Source: UBA9642 sp964545585 (GTDB lineage: Archaea > Nanobdellota > Nanobdellia > Woesearchaeales > UBA9642). Taken from it: 11,023 bases of DNA. Positions 1-7,152 of the stretch are shown in pieces. The DNA is taken from positions 1 through 11,023 of the forward strand of contig CAZJFT010000030.1 of NCBI GenBank assembly GCA_964545585.1, read 5' to 3'. The position numbers were made by a program, and so were the translations under genes. Position 1 is the first letter of the stretch. Every line of letters begins with the position of its first letter. The notes under the pieces were generated by a model, which saw only the letters and a list, made by a program, of their open reading frames with translations, was not told the DNA's origin and made no database searches.

Positions 1-117
1 TGGGCCTTTCTCTTCTATAAACAATTCTAGGAATCTTTTCTTATCAGTTATTGCAAGACCCCAGACTGTGCCCCTGGCAAAATAATCATCACGTTTGTAA
101 GCGAATATATCAATCAT
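1..117 (-). CDS. N-terminal fragment of an unrecognised protein (runs off left edge)
   Basis: An open frame of exactly 39 codons runs from an ATG at 117-115 leftward off the window; its C-terminal part is not visible. The translation begins MIDIFAYKRDDYFARG and ends in a charged stretch (KKRFLELFIEEKGP). I do not recognise the family. There is no signal peptide or membrane span in the visible part, so it looks cytoplasmic. An AT-rich TATA-like element (minus strand, about 132-147) is centred near 25 nt upstream of the ATG and no Shine-Dalgarno is visible, which fits a leaderless archaeal transcript. The gene is divergent from the DJ-1/PfpI gene. Support is the continuous frame to the edge, protein-like composition and promoter spacing; the short visible length limits certainty. 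Confidence 0.6.
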   Translation of the reverse strand, partial: MIDIFAYKRDDYFARGTVWGLAITDKKRFLELFIEEKGP

Positions 118-131
118 ACCACTAGGAAATG

Positions 132-147
132 ATTAATATTTTTAAAA
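132..147 (-). promoter_or_regulatory. TATA-like box for the left-edge minus-strand gene
   Basis: Read on the minus strand this is TTTAAAAATATTAATC, centred roughly 25 nt upstream of the ATG at 117. That spacing is typical of archaeal TATA boxes driving leaderless mRNAs. It shares a 100-nt intergenic region with the plus-strand DJ-1/PfpI promoter, so the two genes have back-to-back promoters. Confidence 0.5.
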
Positions 148-185
148 TTTGTGAAAGTGTATATTTAATCCATATCTTTCAACAA

Positions 186-198
186 AAAATATAAACTA
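186..198 (+). promoter_or_regulatory. TATA-like box for the DJ-1/PfpI gene
   Basis: AAAATATAAACTA lies with its core centred about 26-27 nt upstream of the ATG at 218. This places the predicted transcription start at or next to the start codon. No Shine-Dalgarno-like purine tract precedes the ATG (local sequence ATCAATCC), consistent with leaderless translation. Confidence 0.6.
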
Positions 199-217
199 CA
201 ACATCCTGCATCAATCC

Positions 218-748
218 ATGAACATATTAATGATCATCGCACCAGAGGACTTCAGGGACGAGGAGTATAAGATCCCACTAGATTATTTTAATAACAACAA
301 TTATAATGTTGATACTGCATCGACAAGGAAAGGCCTTTGCAGGGGCAAGCTTGGGATGATAGCGACTGCAAACAAGACTCTTGATGAGATTAATGCCAGC
401 AAATATGATGCGATCGTTTTCATAGGCGGTCCTGGAACGCCAACACTTAGGAAGAGCCCTGATGCAACAAGGATTGCAAAAGAAGCTTATGATGCAAAAA
501 AAGTCGTTGCCGCAATATGCTGGGCACCTACAATTCTTGCAAAAGCAGGCATCCTAAAGAATAGGAAAGTGACTACCTGGCAGGGCAACGATTCAGAATT
601 CGGAATGATGACATCAGAATATTTAGAGAAACAGGGAGCATACTACACTGGAGACCCTGTGACTAAGGATGGCAACATAATAACTGCCGATGGCCCTAAG
701 TCTGCAGCAAAATTCGCAGAAAAGATAATCGAAGTATTGAATGATTAA
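218..748 (+). CDS. DJ-1/PfpI family protein
   Basis: A 176-aa cytoplasmic protein of the DJ-1/PfpI (ThiJ) superfamily, whose members include cysteine-dependent peptidases, deglycase/glyoxalase-like enzymes and chaperones. It has the full family length and order: an N-terminal Rossmann strand (MNILMIIAPEDF), the acidic pair E15/E16 where the family has its conserved Glu, the strand-turn VFIGGPG at 67-73, the nucleophile elbow AAICWAP with Cys101, and a C-terminal helix after TADGPKSAAKFAE. Known PfpI-type enzymes have His directly after the nucleophilic Cys; here it is Trp102, so the PfpI-type Cys-His arrangement is absent and proteolytic activity should not be assumed. The gene is monocistronic, leaderless by promoter spacing, and convergent with the PIN-ATPase-KH gene 39 nt downstream. 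Family assignment is firm; substrate is unknown. Confidence 0.93.
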   Translation: MNILMIIAPEDFRDEEYKIPLDYFNNNNYNVDTASTRKGLCRGKLGMIATANKTLDEINASKYDAIVFIGGPGTPTLRKSPDATRIAKEAYDAKKVVAAICWAPTILAKAGILKNRKVTTWQGNDSEFGMMTSEYLEKQGAYYTGDPVTKDGNIITADGPKSAAKFAEKIIEVLND

Positions 749-787
749 ATAATAAGAATAATATTATATTAATTTTTTATCTTTACT
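749..787 (+). terminator. AT-rich convergent intergenic region with T-tract
   Basis: The 39 nt between the stop codons of the convergent DJ-1/PfpI and PIN-ATPase-KH genes are almost entirely A/T. They contain a T6 run (773-778) for plus-strand transcripts and T-rich ATTATTCTTATTATTT for minus-strand transcripts. Archaeal RNA polymerase terminates on such U-rich tracts without a strong hairpin. I see no stable stem here. Confidence 0.5.
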
Positions 788-2617
788 CTACTGTCTCAAT
801 TCTACTTTCTCTCCAGAATTCAATGCTTGGGCAATCTCTCTTCCGGGAGGACTGCTCTTGTTTATCTTTATCATTGCACTCTTGGAGCTCTTTGCTGTCA
901 ATACGAAATTATCATTAACATATATATCAGTATCCTTGTTTGCTCCATGATGATTCAACATGAGTGTTATGTTCTTCTTATCGAACTTCACTTGATAGTT
1001 AATTGTCTGTCCTCTTGCAGATGCTGAAGGTTTTGATGATGCATTCCCGTTCAATTCACGGACATCAATGCTCAATCCGAGCTTTCTCTCTATCTGTTCT
1101 ATATTCGCCCCACCTTTTCCTATTATTCCTGCCTTGTCCGCTCCAGGGACGTATACTAATGCCTTGTTGTTGCTCACCATCTCCACTTTCACGAAGTCTG
1201 AATATTTCTGGAATTCCTGCTTCACCACCCTTCCTGCAAGCTCTGCTGCCGGACTCACCGTCTTCTGCTGCACTGGAATGACAACTGTCTCTTCTCCATA
1301 ACTGTATATCTCGAATTCCAGTCTTCCTGATTCAAAATCATTTACCACAACGACTGGCCTTGCCAAGTCTGCCTCGACCATTCCTGAAGGGACCTTGACC
1401 TCCATCGAGACACTGAACACTTTCTCTACCTGTCCGTTCCTTATGAAAATAACTGTGTCCATCACATGTGGTATCACACCTAGCTCTATCCTGCCTATGA
1501 ATCGTTGTATAGCATCGATAGGGTTTGTTGCATGCACTATCCCTATCATTCCCACTCCTGCAAGTCTCAAGTCTGTGAACAGTTCGAAATCCTCAGTATT
1601 CCTCATCTCATCAAATAATGTGTAATCAGGTCTTGAAAGCAAGAGTATATCATGTATCTCCTGGTATGTCCCGTGGCTTATTGCATACTGTGTCACTTCA
1701 TCAGACAATACTAGATCCCTTGGCGCCTCTATAGTCTTTACGACTTTGTTCTCTGAAAGATATATCTCTGCTAATGCCTGTGCAAATGTGCTCTTCCCAT
1801 GGCCTGGAGCGCCAGCAATAAGCACTCCTTCTGCATGTGCCATTATCCTCTCACGTAACTTGTCTGACATCTGATAATCATTGAAATTCAATTTCTTCAC
1901 AGGCCTTACTGCAGTTATCTCATAACCGTCAGCGAACGGCGGTCTTGTTATCACTATCCTGAATCTTCCGAGCTGTATTATCGTAGAATTTTTCCTGTCC
2001 ACCTCTATGAATCCGTCATTCCTTATCGAGCATTCCTCCACTATCTCCTTTGCGATGTTCTTCACATCTTCCTTGCTCAATGGTGTTTCAGAAAGCTCCA
2101 CATATTCCCAGTTCCCAGGGATACCTTTCTTTGCCTTAGGTCTGCAATTCTCTTTCAGATGCACGCTCATTGTCCTGTCATCAAAATAATTCTCAAGCAC
2201 CATGCTCCTTGAGGACTGTTGCTCAAGCTGTATAAGTATGACGTTTATCCCTTTAGCTTCTGCAGTCAATGCCTGGACTTTATCGGCTGTAACAAGAGTG
2301 GCATTGATGCTGAATGCGAGATTCCTTATTAGGCTGTCTATACCCCCTTTATGAGCCCTCGATATGGCATCCTCTCCAGGCGCCTCTCCAAGAAATCGCA
2401 TCTGGAACTTTTTCTTTTTAGACAACGAAATGAGTCTTTTCACTTCCTCTAATCCTAAGAATCCTATCTCTCTGCCAGTGTTTGCCTGTGCCTCAAGCTC
2501 AGACAATGATGCCTCATGTATTATTATCTCTTTAGGGAGTATCTCTTCATTGTCTATCTGTTTGCTCAACAATCCCTCAATTAGAACACTAGTATCTGGA
2601 ACGACTCTTTCTATCAT
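788..2617 (-). CDS. PIN domain - PilT/VirB11-like ATPase - KH domain protein (COG1855 type)
   Basis: A 609-aa cytoplasmic protein combining three modules, the architecture of the archaeal COG1855 PilT-family ATPases. Residues 5-132 form a PIN nuclease-like domain with acidic residues D8, E40, D94 and D112. The central P-loop ATPase has Walker A GAPGHGKST at 269-277 and Walker B-like LFDEM with D336/E337, followed by a VirB11/PilT-like segment with H362. A KH RNA-binding domain around 487-520 has the GxxG loop GKGG at 500-503, and about 85 further residues follow. PIN and KH point to RNA binding or cleavage coupled to ATP hydrolysis; this is inference and the cellular role is unestablished. 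The frame also allows a TTG start three codons upstream (2626), but ATG at 2617 is preferred because a TATA-like element sits about 23-26 nt upstream and no Shine-Dalgarno is present. Confidence 0.93.
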   Translation of the reverse strand: MIERVVPDTSVLIEGLLSKQIDNEEILPKEIIIHEASLSELEAQANTGREIGFLGLEEVKRLISLSKKKKFQMRFLGEAPGEDAISRAHKGGIDSLIRNLAFSINATLVTADKVQALTAEAKGINVILIQLEQQSSRSMVLENYFDDRTMSVHLKENCRPKAKKGIPGNWEYVELSETPLSKEDVKNIAKEIVEECSIRNDGFIEVDRKNSTIIQLGRFRIVITRPPFADGYEITAVRPVKKLNFNDYQMSDKLRERIMAHAEGVLIAGAPGHGKSTFAQALAEIYLSENKVVKTIEAPRDLVLSDEVTQYAISHGTYQEIHDILLLSRPDYTLFDEMRNTEDFELFTDLRLAGVGMIGIVHATNPIDAIQRFIGRIELGVIPHVMDTVIFIRNGQVEKVFSVSMEVKVPSGMVEADLARPVVVVNDFESGRLEFEIYSYGEETVVIPVQQKTVSPAAELAGRVVKQEFQKYSDFVKVEMVSNNKALVYVPGADKAGIIGKGGANIEQIERKLGLSIDVRELNGNASSKPSASARGQTINYQVKFDKKNITLMLNHHGANKDTDIYVNDNFVLTAKSSKSAMIKINKSSPPGREIAQALNSGEKVELRQ

Positions 2618-2631
2618 GATAAACAATTTAG

Positions 2632-2646
2632 ATTTATATTTAAAAA
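2632..2646 (-). promoter_or_regulatory. TATA-like box for the PIN-ATPase-KH gene
   Basis: Minus-strand TTTTTAAATATAAAT, centred about 23-26 nt upstream of the ATG at 2617, indicates a leaderless transcript. It lies in the 64-nt gap after the transglutaminase-like gene, so the PIN-ATPase-KH gene probably has its own start site even though it is codirectional. Confidence 0.55.
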
Positions 2647-2681
2647 TTTATCTATGATGGTTTATCTTCATTGAGAATATT

Positions 2682-4673
2682 TTATCTGGTCTCTAGCCAG
2701 AATGCCAATTGGTTAAAATATAATATTATGTTCTCGAAGAAATTCGCATCAGAATCTATAGTTATATACTCTTCCTCGACAAATAATTCTAGGCCATCAT
2801 CATATTGTAAGCTTATCTTGAAATCGTTTTTGTTCGGCTTCAAAGATTTTCCATCAGTATTCAAAACGAACTTTCTCTCTCCCGTCAATTCTTCAATCTC
2901 CCACTCGCTTATCATCGTAGGACCTATTATCCTTACGGTGACATTATGAGGATTTGTGTATGATGTCTTCTCTATGTCAAAGCTTATGGAAAAAACTTCA
3001 TTGAACATCACTTCTTTTGGATGCTCAACATTCTTTATTATTATGCGGGACCTGTCTTTCACCTCTATATTCACGAAGCTTGTCTTTTCCACCCCATCTG
3101 CTTTAAGCTTTACTATAAGATTGTTTATGCCCATCTTTTCCATGCTCTTATTGAAATTTACAGACAACACCTGTATACCTATATTCCTTTTCTCGCAATC
3201 ATCCATGAAGCATATACTCATATCAAAAGATTTGTCTGCCTTGTTATCTATGGTGCAATTTGTCGTCACTATGTCATCCAAGAATACGCTCTCTGGAGCT
3301 TCACAACTGAATGTCACGTATTGATTATATCTTGCTGCCACATTCTCAGGCCGCGATATCTCCTGTAGAAATTCCTTGCTCAACACGTTATAATCCTCTC
3401 TTGAAGTCATATAAGTCCTGCTTGTCTGATTGAGAGAGTTATACACTAGTATAGGATAAGTATAGAAATACCCTCTGCTCATTTCATTGTTCAATTTTAT
3501 CATCCAATAAACTTTCTTATTCTCTGAGGGTTTCAACAACACCTGCTTACGATGTATGACCCTGCCGAGCACTTTCTCTGTGCTTTCCTCCAATATCTCT
3601 ATCCCATCATTGTTCGCCAGATACAGGTCTGCGACCAGATAATAATCCTTAGGATTGCTCAAGGATACCTCTACGAGGTTGTATGACCCGAACCCTACAG
3701 CAGAATCATATATTTTTACATCAAAATCGTACTCTGCAGATACGGGGACACCTGAATTTATTACTTCTATATCTGTTTTTATCTCTCCAGGCTCCAACAA
3801 TATATCTCTTCCTATATAATCATATTTTATCGCTGGAGTCCTGCCGTCTTTGCTATGCATCATCATTATGTGCCCTGAGTCCAAGAATGCGTACTGCCCA
3901 TATGTCACATCATAAGGCACCCATCCGTATCCTGGAAAGTAAACTTCTGCCCATGCATGAGGGACCCAATTAGTGTCGAAAGCCTCCAATTCAGTATATG
4001 CATATCCTGATACGAACCTCGCAGGCACACCCACTGCCCTATTTAGGCTTATGAAAAGGTTTGTCAATTCATCACATACCCCGACTTTATTGTTCAACAC
4101 CCATGAGCTTTTCTGTGTGACATCAGCAGTCAACGATCCTAGGTCATACTGTATATTCCTCCTTACGTACTCTGCAAACAGGTATTCGAGCTCGAATAAG
4201 TCTGTTGTCTGCTGGCTCAATGTCCCTGCAACATCCCTTATCTCTGGGCTTATGTCTATTATTTCAGTTGGCTTGACATAATCAGCCAATGATGCATCAA
4301 CAGTATATATCGGGAATGGTGATTTTTTATCTATATGCCAGAATTTATATTGTGTCCTTACTTCTGACCCTACAAATATGTCGAATTCTCGTTGTTTTGT
4401 CGTACGCCAATAGAAATCTATCGATTCCTCTCCAATAAATCCATCTGGCGATAGAGTATTAGAGAAGACCTCTTGCCTGTCTGTGTTCCGAGGATAGCTC
4501 TGTAAAGATACATTTATGCTCTGTACATACGCATCTGATGATCTCTCAGTTACTTTGAAATCGTTCGATATCGATACATCAAGAACTAGCGATTTCCTGT
4601 CAGAGAAGTCATTTGCCATTACAGGATATGAAAACAGCAGTATGACTGATAAAAACAAAAAAAACCGTTTCAT
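2682..4673 (-). CDS. Secreted transglutaminase-like domain protein
   Basis: A 663-aa exported protein. Residues 1-20 form a signal peptide (MKRFFLFLSVILLFSYPVMA). An N-terminal beta-rich region is followed by a transglutaminase-like (papain-fold) core at about 155-262. The complete catalytic triad is visible: Cys200 in GVCDELTNLF, His239 in PHAWAEVYFPGYGW, and Asp255 in VPYDVTYGQ. The remaining 400 residues read as several extracellular beta-sandwich domains. No clear C-terminal membrane span is seen, so it may be released or held non-covalently. Proteins of this fold cleave, cross-link or amidate peptides; which applies here cannot be told from sequence. The gene follows the surface-protein unit with a 102-nt gap and has its own TATA box, suggesting co-location rather than strict co-transcription. 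An active enzyme on envelope proteins is the obvious inference. Confidence 0.9.
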   Translation of the reverse strand: MKRFFLFLSVILLFSYPVMANDFSDRKSLVLDVSISNDFKVTERSSDAYVQSINVSLQSYPRNTDRQEVFSNTLSPDGFIGEESIDFYWRTTKQREFDIFVGSEVRTQYKFWHIDKKSPFPIYTVDASLADYVKPTEIIDISPEIRDVAGTLSQQTTDLFELEYLFAEYVRRNIQYDLGSLTADVTQKSSWVLNNKVGVCDELTNLFISLNRAVGVPARFVSGYAYTELEAFDTNWVPHAWAEVYFPGYGWVPYDVTYGQYAFLDSGHIMMMHSKDGRTPAIKYDYIGRDILLEPGEIKTDIEVINSGVPVSAEYDFDVKIYDSAVGFGSYNLVEVSLSNPKDYYLVADLYLANNDGIEILEESTEKVLGRVIHRKQVLLKPSENKKVYWMIKLNNEMSRGYFYTYPILVYNSLNQTSRTYMTSREDYNVLSKEFLQEISRPENVAARYNQYVTFSCEAPESVFLDDIVTTNCTIDNKADKSFDMSICFMDDCEKRNIGIQVLSVNFNKSMEKMGINNLIVKLKADGVEKTSFVNIEVKDRSRIIIKNVEHPKEVMFNEVFSISFDIEKTSYTNPHNVTVRIIGPTMISEWEIEELTGERKFVLNTDGKSLKPNKNDFKISLQYDDGLELFVEEEYITIDSDANFFENIILYFNQLAFWLETR

Positions 4674-4696
4674 GCACTGATAAATTATCCTATATG

Positions 4697-4705
4697 TTTA
4701 TAAAA
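4697..4705 (-). promoter_or_regulatory. TATA box for the transglutaminase-like gene
   Basis: Minus-strand TTTTATAAA, centred about 28 nt upstream of the ATG at 4673. Spacing and the lack of a Shine-Dalgarno before the ATG (TTTATCAGTGC) suggest a leaderless mRNA. Confidence 0.6.
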
Positions 4706-4713
4706 TTAATGCA

Positions 4714-4735
4714 AGAATAAAAATTAATCCGATAA
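4714..4735 (-). terminator. Possible T-rich terminator after the surface-protein unit
   Basis: About 40-60 nt past the TAA of the 167-aa gene, the minus strand reads GGATTAATTTTTATTCTTGC, a pyrimidine/T-rich tract without an evident stem. It lies just upstream of the transglutaminase-like promoter, where the end of the previous transcript would be expected. Confidence 0.35.
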
Positions 4736-4775
4736 AACATTCTATTATCGCAACTGGCCTGAGCAACAATCAAAT

Positions 4776-5279
4776 TTAAGGCTTATAGAAATATACTTTA
4801 AGCTTTCCTTCATATTCTCCTAGGATGGCATCTTTTGGTATCGCAAGATATATCACTACCTCTCTAGTCGTATTTGCATACAACAGGAAGTTGTTCTCAG
4901 AGAGTGAAAGGAATTGTTCTATGTCCCCTGTCATTTGTATCATGACCAATGCATCTTCTTTAGTGTATATGTTTATCTTTTTTGTCCCGCCGCCGCCAAG
5001 ATAGTTTTTTGCGAAATCTATCTTGTCTGTGTCCGTATTGAAAGAGGTGCCTCTCTCTGTGACTTCCACGCTCAAGTTGTACTCTGAATATGATATTAGT
5101 TTCTGTGAATAATAGAATACATAAGTCCCTAATGATCCTAGTATGAATACCACTACAAGTATTGCGGCGACCAATAGGTAAGAATACATCATGTTCTTCC
5201 TTTTCTTATCGAGATTCCTTTTGTTAGTTTTCTTGCTGCGGCTATTTATCTTAGAATTTATGGGCTTGACAGATTTCAT
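4776..5279 (-). CDS. Single-span membrane protein with one extracellular beta-sandwich domain
   Basis: A 167-aa protein of unrecognised family. Residues 1-28 are strongly basic (12 Lys/Arg), followed by one membrane span at about 31-57 ending in LGSLGTYVFYY, so the N-terminus should be cytoplasmic and the remainder outside. The ectodomain (about 60-167) alternates beta strands and turns; it runs from TKKINIYTKEDALVMIQM through GDIEQFLSLSENNFLLYANT to IPKDAILGEYEGKLKVYF. That pattern matches the first domain of the 411-aa and 406-aa anchored proteins, so it looks like a one-domain relative on a different membrane anchor. Only 1 nt separates its ATG from the TAG of the 406-aa gene, and a Shine-Dalgarno (AAAGGTG, 5284-5290) lies inside the upstream gene's last codons. 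Last gene of the unit. Confidence 0.85.
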   Translation of the reverse strand: MKSVKPINSKINSRSKKTNKRNLDKKRKNMMYSYLLVAAILVVVFILGSLGTYVFYYSQKLISYSEYNLSVEVTERGTSFNTDTDKIDFAKNYLGGGGTKKINIYTKEDALVMIQMTGDIEQFLSLSENNFLLYANTTREVVIYLAIPKDAILGEYEGKLKVYFYKP

Positions 5280-5280
5280 T

Positions 5281-6501
5281 CTACACCTTTGGAGGAGGCC
5301 TTATGGTACTATTCCTGCCTGTTGAACTGCCTGCCGAAGAAGTGGCAGCAGTCTTATTCTTTCCTTCATCATTGTTCTTTCTTAATATGAAATAATATAT
5401 ATTGAACGCTGCCAAGACAGCCAGTGCTACTATAATTATTATGAGAGTGTTGCCTATCGGTTTAGGCTCTTCTTTTATCGGCACAGGAGAGTTTATCACA
5501 TTTATCTTTATTGTCTGCGATAATGTCTTCCCTGAATAATATATCTCTACAGGAATATCGTATGTGCCTAGGTCAAGTCCTTTTGTCTCCCAATATGCCT
5601 CTAATGATGCAGTCTGGAATTTTTGCATGTCCAAATCAGGAGATTTTATTGGGCCATTCTTAGGTACAAATAATCTCATGTATACATCATCTATAACACC
5701 TACCCAATCGCTCTCTATACGTACGATGACCCTATTTGTCGTATTCGCATATACCTCTGTCGTATGATCAAGCAATCTTATTGTCAAGTCGCCTATCCTG
5801 AATGTACCTTCCTGGTATTCTGTTGATTGACCATCATATTCTAGCTTGGCCTTCCATTTGTATACGCCAGGATTTAATCCGAAAGAGTCGAATACTACAG
5901 TAAGAGTCGTAACTGCTGCAAGATTCATCTTGCTCTCTACCATCCCTGAATTTGTGTACAATGTATTGACTAGATTGTTGTTCGGGTCATATATCTCTAT
6001 GACTGCCCTTGCGGAATCTATCCTCTGCTTACCATAATTCTCTACTGATACTGTTACATTCGTTTTCTGGTTCCTTGCCACATCATTCAATGCTACACCG
6101 AATACAGGATATTGGCCGTCATATAAGGATAATACTGTTATTGCGCTTGCGACTGCAGCCCTTGCCGATACTGTACCCTCTATCTCAGATATTTCCCTCC
6201 CTCCGAAATATATGGTGTATAATCCTGGTTTGAGATAATCCTCGAATTTGAGTATCATCCTCAACTCCCTTGCCGAACCATATGGCTCAGGATCTATCAA
6301 TGTCATGTATTGCTCAAGTTCTCCACCAATCACGTATGATTCTATCTTGGGGGCATTGAATACTACCATAGAGAACTCTTTCTGGTAATATGGCTCAAAG
6401 AGCACGAATCGCTCTTCTTTAGGCATATTGTTCATCGATATAGAATATACTGGATAAATCGTTACTAGAAAAAGTAATATAAAAAAAAATATTCGCCTCA
6501 T
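5281..6501 (-). CDS. C-terminally anchored surface protein with repeated beta-sandwich domains (paralogue of the 411-aa protein)
   Basis: A 406-aa protein: signal peptide at 1-20 (MRRIFFFILLFLVTIYPVYS), about 320 extracellular residues forming three beta-sandwich (Ig/CARDB-like) regions (about 30-108, 120-235, 238-336), a membrane span at about 351-373, and a short cytoplasmic tail rich in Ser/Thr ending in RPPPKV. It is paralogous to the 411-aa protein (8248-9483). LNPGVYKWKAKLEYDGQ matches MNPGIYYAEFIVKYNDK, and LEAYWETKGLDLGTYDI matches LSGYWDTKGVNVGSYDM, at corresponding positions. Its ATG overlaps the TGA of the 214-aa gene (ATGA, 6498-6501) and no strong Shine-Dalgarno is visible, pointing to translational coupling. 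The likely role is a membrane-held adhesive or scaffolding component; no enzymatic motif is seen. Confidence 0.87.
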   Translation of the reverse strand: MRRIFFFILLFLVTIYPVYSISMNNMPKEERFVLFEPYYQKEFSMVVFNAPKIESYVIGGELEQYMTLIDPEPYGSARELRMILKFEDYLKPGLYTIYFGGREISEIEGTVSARAAVASAITVLSLYDGQYPVFGVALNDVARNQKTNVTVSVENYGKQRIDSARAVIEIYDPNNNLVNTLYTNSGMVESKMNLAAVTTLTVVFDSFGLNPGVYKWKAKLEYDGQSTEYQEGTFRIGDLTIRLLDHTTEVYANTTNRVIVRIESDWVGVIDDVYMRLFVPKNGPIKSPDLDMQKFQTASLEAYWETKGLDLGTYDIPVEIYYSGKTLSQTIKINVINSPVPIKEEPKPIGNTLIIIIVALAVLAAFNIYYFILRKNNDEGKNKTAATSSAGSSTGRNSTIRPPPKV

Positions 6502-7142
6502 GATGCTTGCGCAGTCAATATTGCCGTCTTCTGTCCTGTTGTTGTTGTTATTGGAATATTGATCTGTATGTCTATCTTCAGTGTGTCATTGTCTGTCTGG
6601 TAGTCAAGACCGCTGCATATGACTGTTCCTGGCGCAGTATCGTTTATGTTTGTATATGTTGCTGGTACAGGCGATGTACATGCACTGGTCTCATTGTTCG
6701 TCACCTTGTACAGGAATTGTGGTCCTCCATAGTCCCATGTCGCTCCTGTAAGGAATTCTGATGCATTGCTGTCTGATGACAATTGTACGCTCGGTATTGT
6801 CGTCCCTTCGTTCTCAAGCACGAATCCTTGAGTCACTGTATTGAACTCTATGCATCCAGGTGTTGTTTTCAATCCTTCTGAATTCATTGTACAATTCTGT
6901 GGTGCACCCGCTGATCCATTGACGTATCCTGTCCCGAAATTCACTGTATCCACATAGAAGAATATCGATGTAGATGAGTTTATGTATACTGTCGCTGTTC
7001 CCTGGTCTGATGTAGCGAATCCTGTTGTTGTCTTTATTGTCTGGAACTTGCTTAGCTTGTTTACGCTTATTATTGTCCCGAACAATGATATCGCTATTGC
7101 TGCAACCAGGAGCAGCGATAATGTTTTGTTTGACATTTCCAT
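6498..7142 (-). CDS. Pilin-like single-span surface protein B (tandem paralogue)
   Basis: A 214-aa protein with a short polar N-terminus (MEMSNKT), one membrane span (about 8-27) and an extracellular domain of about 180 residues. The span ends with S-L-F-G-T-I-I-S-V-N. The ectodomain begins TATVYINSSTSIFFYVD, contains four Cys shared with its neighbour, seven N-glycosylation sequons, FVLENEGTT, and closes with IDIQINIPITTTTGQKTA and the C-terminus TAQAS. It is well over half identical by eye to the 212-aa protein just upstream. The one-span, N-in, beta-ectodomain layout resembles archaeal pilin-like subunits, but the class III prepilin cleavage motif (basic residue, Gly/Ala before the hydrophobic stretch) is missing. 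Preceded by Shine-Dalgarno AGGTGA (7147-7152) in a 10-nt gap. Family not recognised. Confidence 0.87.
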   Translation of the reverse strand: MEMSNKTLSLLLVAAIAISLFGTIISVNKLSKFQTIKTTTGFATSDQGTATVYINSSTSIFFYVDTVNFGTGYVNGSAGAPQNCTMNSEGLKTTPGCIEFNTVTQGFVLENEGTTIPSVQLSSDSNASEFLTGATWDYGGPQFLYKVTNNETSACTSPVPATYTNINDTAPGTVICSGLDYQTDNDTLKIDIQINIPITTTTGQKTAILTAQAS

Positions 7143-7152
7143 TTTATCACCT

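Noticed and set aside
2618..2626. TTG start at 2626 for the PIN-ATPase-KH protein
   Set aside because: The ATG at 2617 fits the TATA spacing better and gives an N-terminus typical of the family, with the PIN aspartate a few residues in.
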